Assembly: GCA_948099385.1 (NCBI GenBank)
Contig: CANUEZ040000165.1
Location: forward strand, 6,522,501-6,586,500
DNA: 64,000 nucleotides
Direction of reading: 5' to 3'
DNA from: Fasciola hepatica
Taxonomy: Eukaryota; Platyhelminthes; Trematoda; Plagiorchiida; Fasciolidae
Shown here: positions 11,723-21,721 of the stretch, in pieces
How positions within the stretch are numbered: position 1 is the first letter of the stretch
Layout of the letters: each line of letters opens with the position of its first letter
Notes under the pieces: generated by a model
Database searches by the model: none
Seen by the model: only the letters and a program-made list of their open reading frames with translations
Told to the model about the DNA's origin: nothing
Made by a program: the position numbers and the translations under genes

Positions 11723-12099
11723 TGTAACAGCCGGTCGTGGAAAATCCCCCTTTTTCCCTCGCGATTCAGTGTTTTTCCCAACATCACTCATTTCCATACA
11801 CTATTGACTTGTCTTTACGAACTGGTTGTTTTTCTGGACCAATTGTTGTTTGTTCGCGCCCAGAGCGCTACTTTGGCACATCCTTGTTCAGGACCTGCGT
11901 GACGCACGTGCTGTCTGCTCACACGCTGCCATTCGGTTTATCGTTGTTGAGTCCTTGTGATCGTATTATTGAGGTTTGTATATTGTTTATGTCATTGCTT
12001 ATTGTAATAATCTAGTATCGTAGAATATCACGGATAATCGTCTTTTGATTTCGGGATCCGTTGCGAATTTGGCAACGCATTGCTCAAACGTTCGTAACA
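11723..12099 (+). repeat. BEL element 3' LTR
   Basis: This is a base-for-base match to 5412-5788 by eye. It is preceded by the purine-rich tract AGGAGGATTTTGGTGGGCGG, the likely polypurine primer for plus-strand DNA synthesis. LTR identity implies a very recent insertion or a recent homogenising event. Confidence 0.95.
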
Positions 12100-12117
12100 G
12101 CTAGTGCTTGGTGCCCT

Positions 12118-12594
12118 CTAGGCACAGACAACGTTAAACCTTCTGCCAGGAAGGATGATCGTAACGGCGCATAGCTGGATATTGCGAGTGCACATCTTGG
12201 TCTGGGACTCAAGGTGTTTTGCCCCTGACCTAACGAGGATGGCTACTCCACCACCAAGGCGATCTTGTTCCCGATCCTGCCTGTAGACTGCAAAACCGTT
12301 ACTTATTAGGGCTGGCACATAGTCTTCTTCAGAAAGCCATGTTTCCGTGACGGCAACTATTGGCGCTTTCTGTTCGTCAGCGGTTTTGGCAAGTTCCTCC
12401 CATTTGTTTCTAATACTACACGCGTTAGTATATAACGCCACCGCGTTTGCTCCGTCGCCTAGGTGTCTCTTGCTATTCACTCCTGACTGTTTCTCAGGCA
12501 CAACGCCTGAGATGATGACACGTTTTTTGCTTCGGATGTCCCCAATGGGGTGCATGAAGCCGGCCGATGGTCCAGAATTTCCGACGACTCCCAA
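12118..12594 (-). pseudogene. A1 endonuclease N-terminal half
   Basis: The frame overlaps ORF1 by 118 bases and carries YTNACSIRNKWEEL, VAVTETWLSEEDY, and LGGGVAILVRSG, the first half of an APE-type LINE endonuclease. A TAG at 12118-12120 replaces the codon before RAPST, where related copies read CVYRAPST. The BEL insertion follows a few codons later. The missing half is at the 5' end of the minus-strand segment ending at 5411. Confidence 0.8.
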
Positions 12595-13730
12595 TCCATC
12601 TCTATAGAAGTGGCCACAACATCCAGACTGGCAAGGGTCGCGCTGTCATCTATCTGCTGACAGTACTGCCAATTCTCGTCTTCCAGCGCATCCTCAATTA
12701 CAACTATTCGCAACCCCGCACGTGGCTTCTTTACTATTGTCGGGGTCGGGGCCTGAGAGCCGAGTACGGCATTCCGCTGAAATTGTTGGTTTCTCACCAC
12801 CTCCCTGGCTGGTCGAGCAGGGTTACCTCCCGGGGCTAGACCACTAGGCCTTACCCTATGCTCGTCCGGCACAATCTGGTATCTGCCCTTGGTAATATGA
12901 GCCACTATCGCTGCCCTCGCCAGTAGTTTATCCCGAGTAGCCTCATCAGCGAACTCCACTAGGATTGGTCTCGCACGAAGTTCGCCTTTGTTCCCTAGTG
13001 GTGACTTCCATGTCCCCACTCTGTGCACCCTTCTCAGAGTAGGAGGGTACGGAACACCTGCCATTCGCAGTATGTCGCAGACCCTCCTCTTGGCTATGTC
13101 CCTCCTGGCCTTCGATTCCCTTATAATGGGTTCTCCCTGGTTTAGGATCAGAAGCCTGTGGCTTGAGAACCTGCCCATCGACAAGATCTGCCTCTGCAGG
13201 TCCTTCACCTTGTTTTCTAATACCAGAAGAGCAGGGTCATCCACCCTAGCCAACCCATCATTCGCTCTATTACAGTCACCCTTCTTTTTGACCTGCCTTG
13301 CCCTTCTCCGCTTCTGCTCCGTCCACTGGCCCTCGTCGGCCTGCTTCAAAGGAGCAGAGCCAACGACCGCCTGGCAAGCTCTCGGAACTGGTCCATTCGC
13401 TCTGATGACTGTCCTCTCGGGTGTGGATACTACTTCCGCAAACGACTTACTGCAACCTGCTTGCGGTGGTTTGGGGTTTATGACTACGGTGCTACTTGGT
13501 GGTTGCTGGTCCTTCCCTTGGGCCTGCAGTTTAAAGGCCAGACTGGCCGCCTCCTTGCAAGCAGCACAGACCCATTCAGCCCATGGGTTCTGTTTATAAA
13601 GGACATAGATGTCCTTTGGTATTTCTGAACACCTTGGGTGAGCCCATCTCTTGCATATCTCGCACTCTATACCATTTACCACACGTTTTCCGCACCTGGG
13701 TGCTAGACACGGGTCGGAAACGCATGTCGT
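12477..13730 (-). CDS. A1 ORF1 protein with PHD-like zinc finger
   Basis: The frame is open for about 418 codons. Its N-terminus has a C4HC3 pattern: CVSDPC, RC(GKRV), CEICKRWAHPRC, then CAAC after WVC, matching the PHD-type fingers found in some CR1-like ORF1 proteins. A Lys/Arg-rich middle and an RRM-like segment (RAPILVEFADEATRDKLLARAA) follow. The sister copy at 21722 opens with ATG (MTRVSAPCL); the equivalent codon here is ACG at 13730-13728, so the start appears mutated and GTG at 13682 is the next near-cognate. Likely role: RNA-binding partner of ORF2. It is otherwise intact. Confidence 0.75.
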   Translation of the reverse strand, partial: TTCVSDPCLAPRCGKRVVNGIECEICKRWAHPRCSEIPKDIYVLYKQNPWAEWVCAACKEAASLAFKLQAQGKDQQPPSSTVVINPKPPQAGCSKSFAEVVSTPERTVIRANGPVPRACQAVVGSAPLKQADEGQWTEQKRRRARQVKKKGDCNRANDGLARVDDPALLVLENKVKDLQRQILSMGRFSSHRLLILNQGEPIIRESKARRDIAKRRVCDILRMAGVPYPPTLRRVHRVGTWKSPLGNKGELRARPILVEFADEATRDKLLARAAIVAHITKGRYQIVPDEHRVRPSGLAPGGNPARPAREVVRNQQFQRNAVLGSQAPTPTIVKKPRAGLRIVVIEDALEDENWQYCQQIDDSATLASLDVVATSIEMDWESSEILDHRPASCTPLGTSEAKNVSSSQALCLRNSQE

Positions 13731-13910
13731 ACCGAAAACCCCAAAAACGAGGGCGAAAACAACTCAAGTGCTCTTTACCCAAACACAAAATACGCACTCT
13801 GACACTAGCAGGTAAATCCCGCTAACACAAAAAACAAAAACAAAAAGAAAGATTAGAAGCGAGGAAAGGTCGCCTCAAAAAAAACCGAACACTACTCGGC
13901 AATACTACAA

Positions 13911-13930
13911 GGAGAATAAAAATATTCTCC
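13911..13930 (-). other. Perfect 8-bp-stem hairpin in LINE A1 5' UTR
   Basis: GGAGAATA and TATTCTCC pair around a four-base loop. The same hairpin occurs at 21528-21547 in the 5' UTR of copy A4, while the sequence around it has diverged. It may act in the RNA (translation or packaging) or in the promoter. Confidence 0.7.
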
Positions 13931-14474
13931 GGATAAAGCGCACCTTAAATGCAATTATGATGCGCTCAATATTGTCAATTAAACTAGGTTAATTCACAAA
14001 GCTATTCAAAAACTCAATTCAAAGACGAGAGCACTACGAATTCAAACCGCGCGGCACTTACACAAGGTTTTTCAGTTCGGTTCAGTTCAGTTCAGTTTGC
14101 ATAGGACGTGGTGTGGCTAGAGCCATTCGTGTGTCCAGATACTTGTGTTGTCGGCGCATTTCCGTAGCTCCAACACTGCGTGATATTCTTTTTCTGAAAG
14201 GCAGAAATTTTGTGCAGTATCAGCCCAGGCAGAGAAAGGTGGAAACAATGAGTAAATTGCGTCTGACCTTAAAAGCTGCTTAACAAAACTTGGGGTATAC
14301 TGCCACCCAACATGAATCTACTGCTTTCTTAAAAGCCTTCACTGTTGTGGTATTTATGACCTCCCCGGGAGCTTATTCCAGTAGGGTGCCACTCTATTCG
14401 AGAAGTACTTCGCCCTAATTTGGAGCTTCGAATGCTTCCTTTGTAATCTAAGGCTATGCCCCCTTGTGCCTCTC

Positions 14475-16538
14475 TCAGAAATCAGAGAAAAGGTCTTCTC
14501 GGCTTATTCCTGGCAGTCCCTTCATTACCTTGAAGGTTTCTATCAAATCCCCGCGAATGCGCCGTCTTTCCATCGAGAACAGGTCTAGGGCACGGAGACG
14601 CTCTGTGTAGCTAAACCCCCCTTGCCCAGCCACCATTCTAGTGGCTAGCCTTAGCACTTTCTCCAGACAGTCTATATCCTTCTGGTGGTACGGTGCCCAG
14701 GCCTGTACGCAGTATTCCATATGTGGCCTAACTATGGCCTGATATATCGGAACGAAAATCTCCGGCACTCTACACGACATAATGGATCTAACTCGAAAGA
14801 GTTCTCTCCTGGCCATATTGGCTGCTGTGGCGCACTGCTTCGACGGCTTAAAGCTGTTGTCCATTATAACGCCCAAGTCTTTGACCTGCGAGATCACCTG
14901 CAACGAACCCACTCCATTCCCACTAGCCCCTGTATTTGTGGTTAAGCATTGACACTTGGTGAGGTTTAGTGGAAGGTCCCATTTGCGTGCCCAGTTTTGT
15001 ACTGCTAACACTTCAAGTTCTATATCTACTCCAGCTATCTTGACGTCATCGGCAAACATAAAGGTGGGGTTTGTAAGCCCACGTGCTAGGTCATTGATGA
15101 AGATGAGGAAGAGCAGAGGACCGAGCACCGAGCCCTGTGGCACCCCACTTGTTACACCTTCCGGTTTTGAGACATGACCACCCACCTTAACACTAAAAGT
15201 TCGCCCTGCTAAAAAACTATTTATCCATTGTCTTGCCTTTCCAACAATTCCCATAGATTGCAGTTTGACGTCCAGAAATCTGTGGTTTACAGAATCAAAC
15301 TCCTTGCTGAAGTCCAAGTAGCAAACTGCAATCGATTGCCCTTCGTCCAGACGCTTGGTTACCTCATCGAGGAACAGCAGGAGGTTCGTCAGACAGGATC
15401 GTCCTGCCACAAATCCATGCTGAGAATTTGATATGAGGTTGTGTTGAACCAAATGCCTAGATATCTGTTTCCTGACTACTCGCTCCAGGCACTTACACAG
15501 TACTGAAGTCAAGCTAACCGGCCGGTAATTTTCGGCCTTTTGCCGGGGTCCACTCTTGTAAATTCCTACCACTGTTGCTCTCCTCCAGTCTCCCGGCACA
15601 ATTCCCTCTCTAAGTGACGTTTCATACAGCTTCGTCACCTAAGCCTTCAGGATCTCGGCCAGAGGCTGAACGATTGCTGGATGAATCCCGTCTGGACCTG
15701 CTGCTTTATTTCTATTCAAGGTTTGAAACTCCGCGTACACTTCTTCTCCAACAGTAGGTTCGGGTATTGGAGGCGCCTGTGGGCCCTCCATTCTTTCCTC
15801 CAAACTATTTTCTGATCGATATTTGCTCCTGAAGAATGCCAAGAGCATGTCAGCTTTGTCCTCGTCGTTTAGAGCTAGTCGTCCCTGTGCTCCTTCCAAG
15901 GTTGCTACACTTTCTCTCATACGCTTGTGAGATTGCACGTAGGCGTAGAATCGCGTTGGGTTTGTGCGGACCGACGCAGCTAACCAACGCTCGAAGGCAT
16001 ATTTCTCCACTCTTTGGATCGTTTGAGCTCTGCTCCTAGCCATCTTATAGCTGTTCCATGCCCCCTAAGTTTTGCACAGCTTGTACGCCGCCCATCGTTG
16101 TCTACGAATAACTATAACCTTGCGGACTTTTGACTTCCACCATAGGAGTTGATTTCTACTACTAGCCACCCTCAGGGGTGCAAACTCCTCTGTAAGTTCG
16201 AGTAGCCCCATCTTGATGGCCTCCCAACATTCCTCTACGGAGGCGTTTGTGTGTCTCGGTGTCCACTGAACTTCCTCTGCCGCCCTCTTTAGTTCACCTA
16301 TATTGGTTCTCCCGTAGCGCCGACGTAACACGATTTCCTTCGGCGCCTTGCTTAGTCTTAGTGTGATCCTTAGGACTACATGATCACTTTTCCGAAGTGG
16401 CTCTTCCCACCTTATTTCCCTTACATCCTTTTGGTGCCGCTTTTTGATTAAATCAAGGAGAGACGGGTTCTGTCCACCTCTGTGACTAGTGGCATGTGTC
16501 ACATGCTGTGTAATTGCATGTAACTGGACCCACTGCAA
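14475..16538 (-). pseudogene. A2 endonuclease end, linker and reverse transcriptase
   Basis: One reading frame runs from LLDLIKKRHQKD through the linker to RT with only two TAG codons (16065-16067 and 15639-15641). RT motifs are NYRPVSLTSV, QHGFVAGRSC, YLDFSKEFDSV (motif A Asp kept, Ala changed to Glu), SGVPQGSVLGPLLFLIFIND and FADDVKI. The C-terminal tail (YFSNRVAPYWNKLPG) continues after 14475 in shifted frames to about 14285. Catalytic Asp residues survive, so this copy is broken mainly by the stops and the C-terminal frameshift. Confidence 0.85.
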
Positions 16539-16609
16539 AACCTGTCGCCCGTTTTTCGTCTTGGTGCTATCCCGCTTTCCCAGGTAATTTCGCGTAGGTT
16601 GAGATCTCC

Positions 16610-16846
16610 TTATGAGATGAACTCCTTTGTCTGTGCTAGCTTCGCATCCAGCATTGGCAAGAGCTCAACGTCTTCCACAACTGTCGTTAGCGGTGCCCTG
16701 TAGATACGGCTAATGCATACCGCTTTCGCCTCGATCCTGATAAGGCAGGATCTGGCCTGTACATTACCGGAGACCAAGTTGATCGGAGCCTCCCAATGGC
16801 CTATGTCGTTCCGTATTAGAAGTGCTACTCCGCCCCTGTCTTCCAT
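16610..16846 (-). pseudogene. A2 endonuclease fragment
   Basis: A short frame carries GGVALLIRNDIG and ISRIYRAPLT, the central part of the LINE endonuclease, in a different frame from the downstream LLDL...KSDH part. The intervening GDFN region is interrupted. It joins 14475-16538 as one element. Confidence 0.7.
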
Positions 16847-17812
16847 CTGTTCTATCCCGTCTGTAGGCAGCGTATCCCTGAAAGCAAATGCAAGTATATG
16901 CTTTTATCCAATTTTCCGTCAGTGGAACGAAATCAGACTATGCGATCCCAGTCGTCAACTCCCCTCTTTTTCCCGGGAGACTGCAGGTGTTGGTGTACCA
17001 TATTGACGGTTCCCTGTTCCTCTATACTGACTTCATTGCTAATTTTACGGCTAGGGTAACCCAGGGCGCAATCTCCGAGGTGATGCCCCATTTTTTGCCT
17101 CTAAAGGTGTCGGCGGTGCAGCACCTTGGATAACAAGTGACACGCTGAGTTTCGTGGCCTTTTCTTTTCCACCCGTCGACCCGGTGTCGAGCTTAACACG
17201 CACAAAGGACGTTATCCTCTTTTGAGTCACCATACCGATAGCCCGGGATGGTCTTGCGACCACCCCAGCCCAACTGGCTTCCTCAGCTTTTCACTCTGAT
17301 AGCTCCAAATTCGCTGGTTGCACCAGAGAGAACATTTTGGGAATCTCCTTTAGAATCGGGCTGGCTGGCTGCACGTTCTCAACACCAACCGGACTGAATG
17401 CCCTGTGATTCCCCTTTTTTCGGTCTTTCGAACTTCTTGAACTTTGGCTTTTTGTTTGCCGGCGCCTGAAGCCACCTTTGGTACCTGAATAACTCCTTGG
17501 GCCTTAGGTAGTGACTTCCCAAGAGGGGTCACCTCCTGTTTCGCCATATGTAGATTCGGTCTCAAGATCAGGTGTGTACCTTCTCAGCGAGACTATGGCA
17601 TTACCCGGTTTGACAAATGCTGGGCTGTCAGGTTTGACCCTCACTATTCCCTGCGTGCTGCTTTCAACTGCTCCCGCCCTGGACAGCAGCGTATACCTCC
17701 AGTAGACACTGTGGAACATAACTACCAGGGGTTGTGGCGCCGCTGGTTGTGTTCCAAGCCATGGTCTTATTCGATGGCACTTGACTATTGGTGTCGTAAG
17801 AAATCAATTCTG
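16847..17812 (-). other. Degraded ORF1 region of A2
   Basis: Only short minus-strand frames remain (17051-17263, 17350-17565, 17504-17719). They are basic and Ser/Pro/Lys-rich, as expected of a decayed ORF1, but I see no complete PHD-like finger. Assignment to A2 is by position between its endonuclease and the next element's tail. Confidence 0.4.
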
Positions 17813-18106
17813 TTCAGTTCAGTTTGCACGGGACAGGTAATGGCCACGATCAGTCGAGCTTCCAGAAGTCCTTCGACGGTATGCACAACAGTTATGCACC
17901 CATCACTGACGAGGGTATTTCGTAAATCCCCGCCAAAACTGAAATGGAGACGCAAAACCTCATCGCACACCAACTGCGAGAGCAAACATGCATCGTGAGC
18001 TTTAAGTTAGACAGGATTCAACAAGAGAAAAAGTCGATTAAACCATACTCCAGAAGGACAGCAGAGCTACCCGTCATCCATAGAGTTGACCTACTCAAGG
18101 CTCACT
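17813..18106 (-). mobile_element. Family A LINE copy A3, 3' UTR and tail
   Basis: The TTCAG tail (17813-17822) is followed by about 285 bases homologous to the A1 3' UTR (compare 2701-2985), ending at CTCAAGGCTCACTA, just downstream of where A1's stop codon lies. Beyond this the sequence changes to a short hairpin and then arm 1 of the inverted duplication. Confidence 0.75.
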
Positions 18107-18144
18107 AGTCTTGAAGTACTACACCGGGCTCGAGGCTTCAAGAC

Positions 18145-18620
18145 TATAGAAGGCTTCCGAGAGCGGCTAGTGAACCTGTCTCCTATTGGGTCTAGCAGCG
18201 AAATACCAACGTTATCCCCTCTATCGGACGAATAGAGAAGATGCAAGTCGGTCTATAGATGCAAGGTGCATTCTATATATCGTGGCACCAAAACAGTACC
18301 GATACGAGGGATACACTGAACGGAAAACGAAACGCAACAGTTGTGCAGAAAGCGAACCACGAGCGCGTACAATTGGCGAACGACCGAAGGGGAAAGTGAT
18401 TCAAAACGAGGTCTACGGAAACCTCGAAAAAGTCAGTCTGGTAAAAAGTACGCAACCGGAAAACACTATGAGGTCGATGTCAAACGTCGGAAAAGATCGT
18501 AGAGAAAATAGATCCAAAATGGTGTCCAGAAGACGGTCACTTTCTCAAAACGATCGAGGTGAATACAAGACCAATTGTCCCGGTTCTCGAGGAAATCGTT
18601 GACCTTCTGTCGGATTCACC
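18145..18620 (-). repeat. Probable gypsy LTR copy in arm 1
   Basis: This is the inverted copy of 25650-26125. It ends at 18145 where the arm 2 copy is followed by a primer-binding-like sequence and gag; here no gag follows. The upstream limit is an estimate. Confidence 0.45.
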
Positions 18621-19041
18621 GGGCTGAATTGAGAGTGAAAAAAGGCGGGGGGAGGGCCGGGGTGGCATCGAAAACAAAATACGCATAACATCATGCAGTG
18701 TCTCACTGTGGACAGTGCCTTAAGCTGAGTGGGGGTGCGGCATTCATGAACATATATGCAGCAAAAGACATCTATTTTGTTTTTTTGACAGGGAATTATT
18801 GGGAGAGACCCAGGTGGAGGTCTAGCTTTTTTCCTGAAGATAGTTTTGTTCTGTGAGAGAACAATATCTTCCGGAAGTACACTCCACAGAGTAATAACCC
18901 TGTAGCAAAAAAAGTAATTCGTAGCAAAGTGCGTAGTTTCGGTTTGAAAACCTTTCTCCTGTGAAAACGAAGAGAAGAGGCTGGACAGACGGAGAAGAAG
19001 CAATCGTTTTGACCTGATTCAGAAAGGTGGGATAGACCCCT
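18621..19041 (+). pseudogene. LINE C-terminal tail in arm 1 (coding strand is minus)
   Basis: Inverted copy of 25229-25649; read on the minus strand it gives the FFCYRVITLWSVLPEDIVLS segment typical of CR1-like ORF2 ends. It interrupts the family A RT C-terminus. Confidence 0.5.
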
Positions 19042-20958
19042 TACGAGGAAACATGTCGCACCACTAGCGATCCAAGGCACCTTTGAAGGATTGGATGGTC
19101 TGCAGATCTACCATTCCACCAGGCAGATCGTTCCAACTGTTCACAACCCTGTTGCTGAAGAAGTGCGACTTAGCCATCAACCTAGTCGGGCTTTTATCAG
19201 CTTTTTATCATGTCCCCTTGTTCTGGAATCTACGGCCACTTGGAGTAGACTGTCTTGTCTGAGGTCTGAAAAGCTCTTCATTGCCTTGAACGATTTTATG
19301 AGATCCCCTCGACTTCTCCCCTTCCAACGAGAAAAGATTCAGATCACAGGGCGTCTACTCGTACGTCTTACCCCTCTGCCCTTCAACCATTCGCGCGGTA
19401 AGACGTTGGACTTTCTCAAGGCAGGCAGCTTATATTTTGCAGAATAGTGCCCAAGCCTGCAAGCTATCTTCGCAGTGAGGTCGCACTATAGCCATGTAAA
19501 TAGGTACGAATACCTCCGGCTGCCTGCAAGACAAAGCTGATCGCAGTCTAAAGAGCTCCCCACGAACCTTTTGTGCAGCAGCGTTGCACTGCTCCAACCA
19601 CTAGTAGTCACTGTTCATGATGACCCCAAGTTCTTTCACCCCACTGACTGCTTCTATGGTGAACAGCCCTTGGTCATAAGCGGCAGTTAGGCTTTCTGCT
19701 GTCTTTGACAACAAATGGCTTTTTACAACCTCTGGAGGTAAGTCCCATTTGCATGCCCAATCCAGGACGGTACCTATATCCCTGCCCGTGAACGTTCCTA
19801 CGAGACCCCATAGACTCTTATGTATTGCCACGGCTGCCGCGACGTTTTAGTCCTGAGGCAGCTTACTCTGGTCCAACGTGGACCTGTGCAGCCTGCATGC
19901 CGATGGAGCTATGATATCCGCCAACGGCTTGATGATAGCTGGATTAATGCCATCTAGGCCCGTTGACTTGTGACTGTTTAATTCCTGTAGGTACTTACGC
20001 ACGCTTTCCTCTGGGAGGTTTAGCTCGTTTAAATGAGAAGGAGGATGTGCCAGAGCCAGATCTACTCGCATCTCACTATCCATTCTATGTACACTATCAA
20101 AGTTTCCCTTAAGGCGTCTGCTTTGCCCTAGTCATCAATGACAATACCGTGGTCTCCAGTGGATAGCGGACCTACGGCATCCTTTGTTGAGCCTTCCGAC
20201 TGTGCATAGCTGTAGAACTTTTTCAGCTGTTGTCTTACACACCGGGTTAATTTGGGCTCAAGTTCCCGCTTGGAAGTTCTCAGAAGGATTACAGTCTCGT
20301 TTCTCGGCTTTGTATAGCGGTTCCAGGCTAGCCGACTGCCGGAAGCTTTGTGCTGGTTCCAGCTGTGGTTTCTACGTCTGATGGCCCTGGCAATTGCAGC
20401 CTTCCACCACATGAGTTTACCCTCCCCACTCCTCCGTTTCAAGGGCGCGAATTCTTCCTGTAGGGCAATCAGCGATCCCTTTGTGACCTGCGAGCGCTCC
20501 TCGACAGCAGCACTCCGTCGTGTCCCAGGTCAAACCCATCGCCCTATTACGAAGTCTATCTATGTCCATACTACCGAAGTGTCTGACCAGTCTTGAGGCA
20601 CCTTGGGTTGCCGCATGCATAGGACTATTTTGACACACACGTGGTCGCTCTTGCCCAGAGGTGTACAACAATGCAGTCCAGACACGTCGTTGGGGAAGTT
20701 CGTTATCGCTAGATCGAGCAAGGATGGAACGCATCCAGTCTTATATCTAGTAATTTTCCCAATATGATGGTGTAACGCATTGGCATGCAGCCATTCTGGG
20801 TAGGTTCACTCCCCCGATCCCGGGACGCAGACCTCAGCCGTCCAGTCGATGTGCGAAGGTTGAAGTCACCCACTATGAGCGTCTTTAGTGCGTCCTTAAC
20901 TATTCCAGTTAAAATCCGCGGTAAGCATACGTCTTCTTCGTGGTTAGTGCTTGGTGCC
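19042..20958 (-). pseudogene. Family A endonuclease/RT remnant in arm 1
   Basis: On the minus strand, short frames spell the family A linker (RRSGEGKLMWWK, KFYSYAQSEG), the RT entry (HKSTGLDGINPAIIKPLADII), a drastically shortened palm and the C-terminal region. Between AIHKS and GTFTGRD most of the RT palm is absent compared with A1, so motifs A-C are deleted. The same deletion is present in arm 2, so it predates the duplication. Confidence 0.8.
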
Positions 20959-21527
20959 ACGTTCGGTGTTTAACTGGACGCTGATTGCCAAGCACGGTTG
21001 CCATACTACCGTTCCTCTTGCGCACGCTCTCACGCACGCCCCCAAATTCACGCTAACCACTTTCTCTCCCAATCGCCCTCTCGTTCTCACGGGTCGTGCA
21101 GAACACCGTTCCGGTTAACATATTCGTACAGTGTTGAGGATAAGTGTAAAGTGTGAGCGGTCTCCGCAGTACAAAGGACCGAATCACGCTTTTACTAAGG
21201 AAACCCCGAAGTAGGGTCTAAACAACCCTACAGGTCATGTTAGGTTGCACAGGTTTCTTGAAGTAGTACACGGGCAGTCCTACAGTCTTGAATCAGTTCA
21301 CGGATGCGTGGCTTCAGCCCAAATGTTCCCGGTTGTTGTACTTATCTTCTTTTCGCCGACGCCTCCGAGCTGCGATGGCAAAACTAGACAACATCGGTGT
21401 GTGCGGCACGGTTTGAATTCCTAGCGCTCTTGTCCCTAAATTGAGTTCTTGAATAGTTTTGTGAACTAACTTAGTTCAAATTACATTTCTGAGTGTGTCA
21501 AAATTGAATTTATGGTGCTTTTTATCC

Positions 21528-21547
21528 GGAGAATATTTTTATTCTCC
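21528..21547 (+). other. Hairpin in A4 5' UTR, same as in A1
   Basis: GGAGAATA, a four-T loop and TATTCTCC form a perfect 8-bp stem. The A1 equivalent is at 13911-13930. The immediate flanks (TTATCC before it and CTC/CTT after it) are also shared, but conservation falls off beyond. Confidence 0.7.
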
Positions 21548-21721
21548 TCGCTGTATTGCCGGGTGGTGTTATGTGTTTTTTGAAGCGATCTTTGCTAGCT
21601 TGGAATCTCTCTTTTTATTCTTTTGTGTTAGCGGGCTATACCTGCTATTGTCAGAGTGTTTATTTTGTGATCGGTTTAAGAACACCTGAGCTGTTTTCTC
21701 CTCCGTTTTGTGGTTTCCGGA

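Larger units (their letters stand above)
5412..12099 (+). mobile_element. Complete BEL/Pao LTR retrotransposon with identical LTRs
   Basis: The element is 6688 bases, bounded by 377-base LTRs that I read as identical and flanked by the target duplication GCTAG (5407-5411 and 12100-12104). Five-base duplications are usual for BEL/Pao. Inside are gag with zinc knuckles, aspartic protease, RT, RNase H, integrase and a C-terminal domain; no envelope-like gene follows. Despite identical LTRs there are three coding lesions: a frame change near 6160-6180, TAA at 7877-7879 and a frame change near 10855-10865. It lies in the endonuclease of LINE A1, on the opposite strand. Confidence 0.95.
12100..14070 (-). 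mobile_element. Family A LINE copy A1, 5' half
   Basis: This is the upstream half of the LINE interrupted by the BEL element: 5' UTR (about 13731-14070), ORF1, and the N-terminal half of the endonuclease. Its joining partner is 2687-5411. Its 5' edge abuts the TTCAG-type 3' tail of the next family A copy at 14071-14095. The 5' UTR is homologous to 21405-21720 of copy A4, including a shared hairpin. Confidence 0.85.
14071..17812 (-). mobile_element. Family A LINE copy A2
   Basis: A second minus-strand CR1-like LINE with a 3' tail of TTCAG/TTCGG units (14071-14095), a short 3' UTR, RT, linker, endonuclease and a degraded ORF1 region up to the tail of the next copy at 17813. Its RT is distinct in sequence from A1, so the two are subfamilies rather than recent duplicates. 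Confidence 0.8.
18145..20958 (-). repeat. Inverted duplication, arm 1
   Basis: Positions pair with 23312-26125 at a constant coordinate sum of 44270 throughout, meaning no net insertion or deletion over about 2.8 kb. I noted fewer than ten substitutions, for example at 23324, 23336 and the pair 20767/23503, with a less matched last 20 bases near 18145-18158. The arm holds a probable gypsy LTR, another LINE's C-terminal tail and family A endonuclease/RT remnants. Its inner edge (20958) cuts the LINE endonuclease, whereas arm 2 reads through, so arm 2 looks like the source. Confidence 0.92.
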
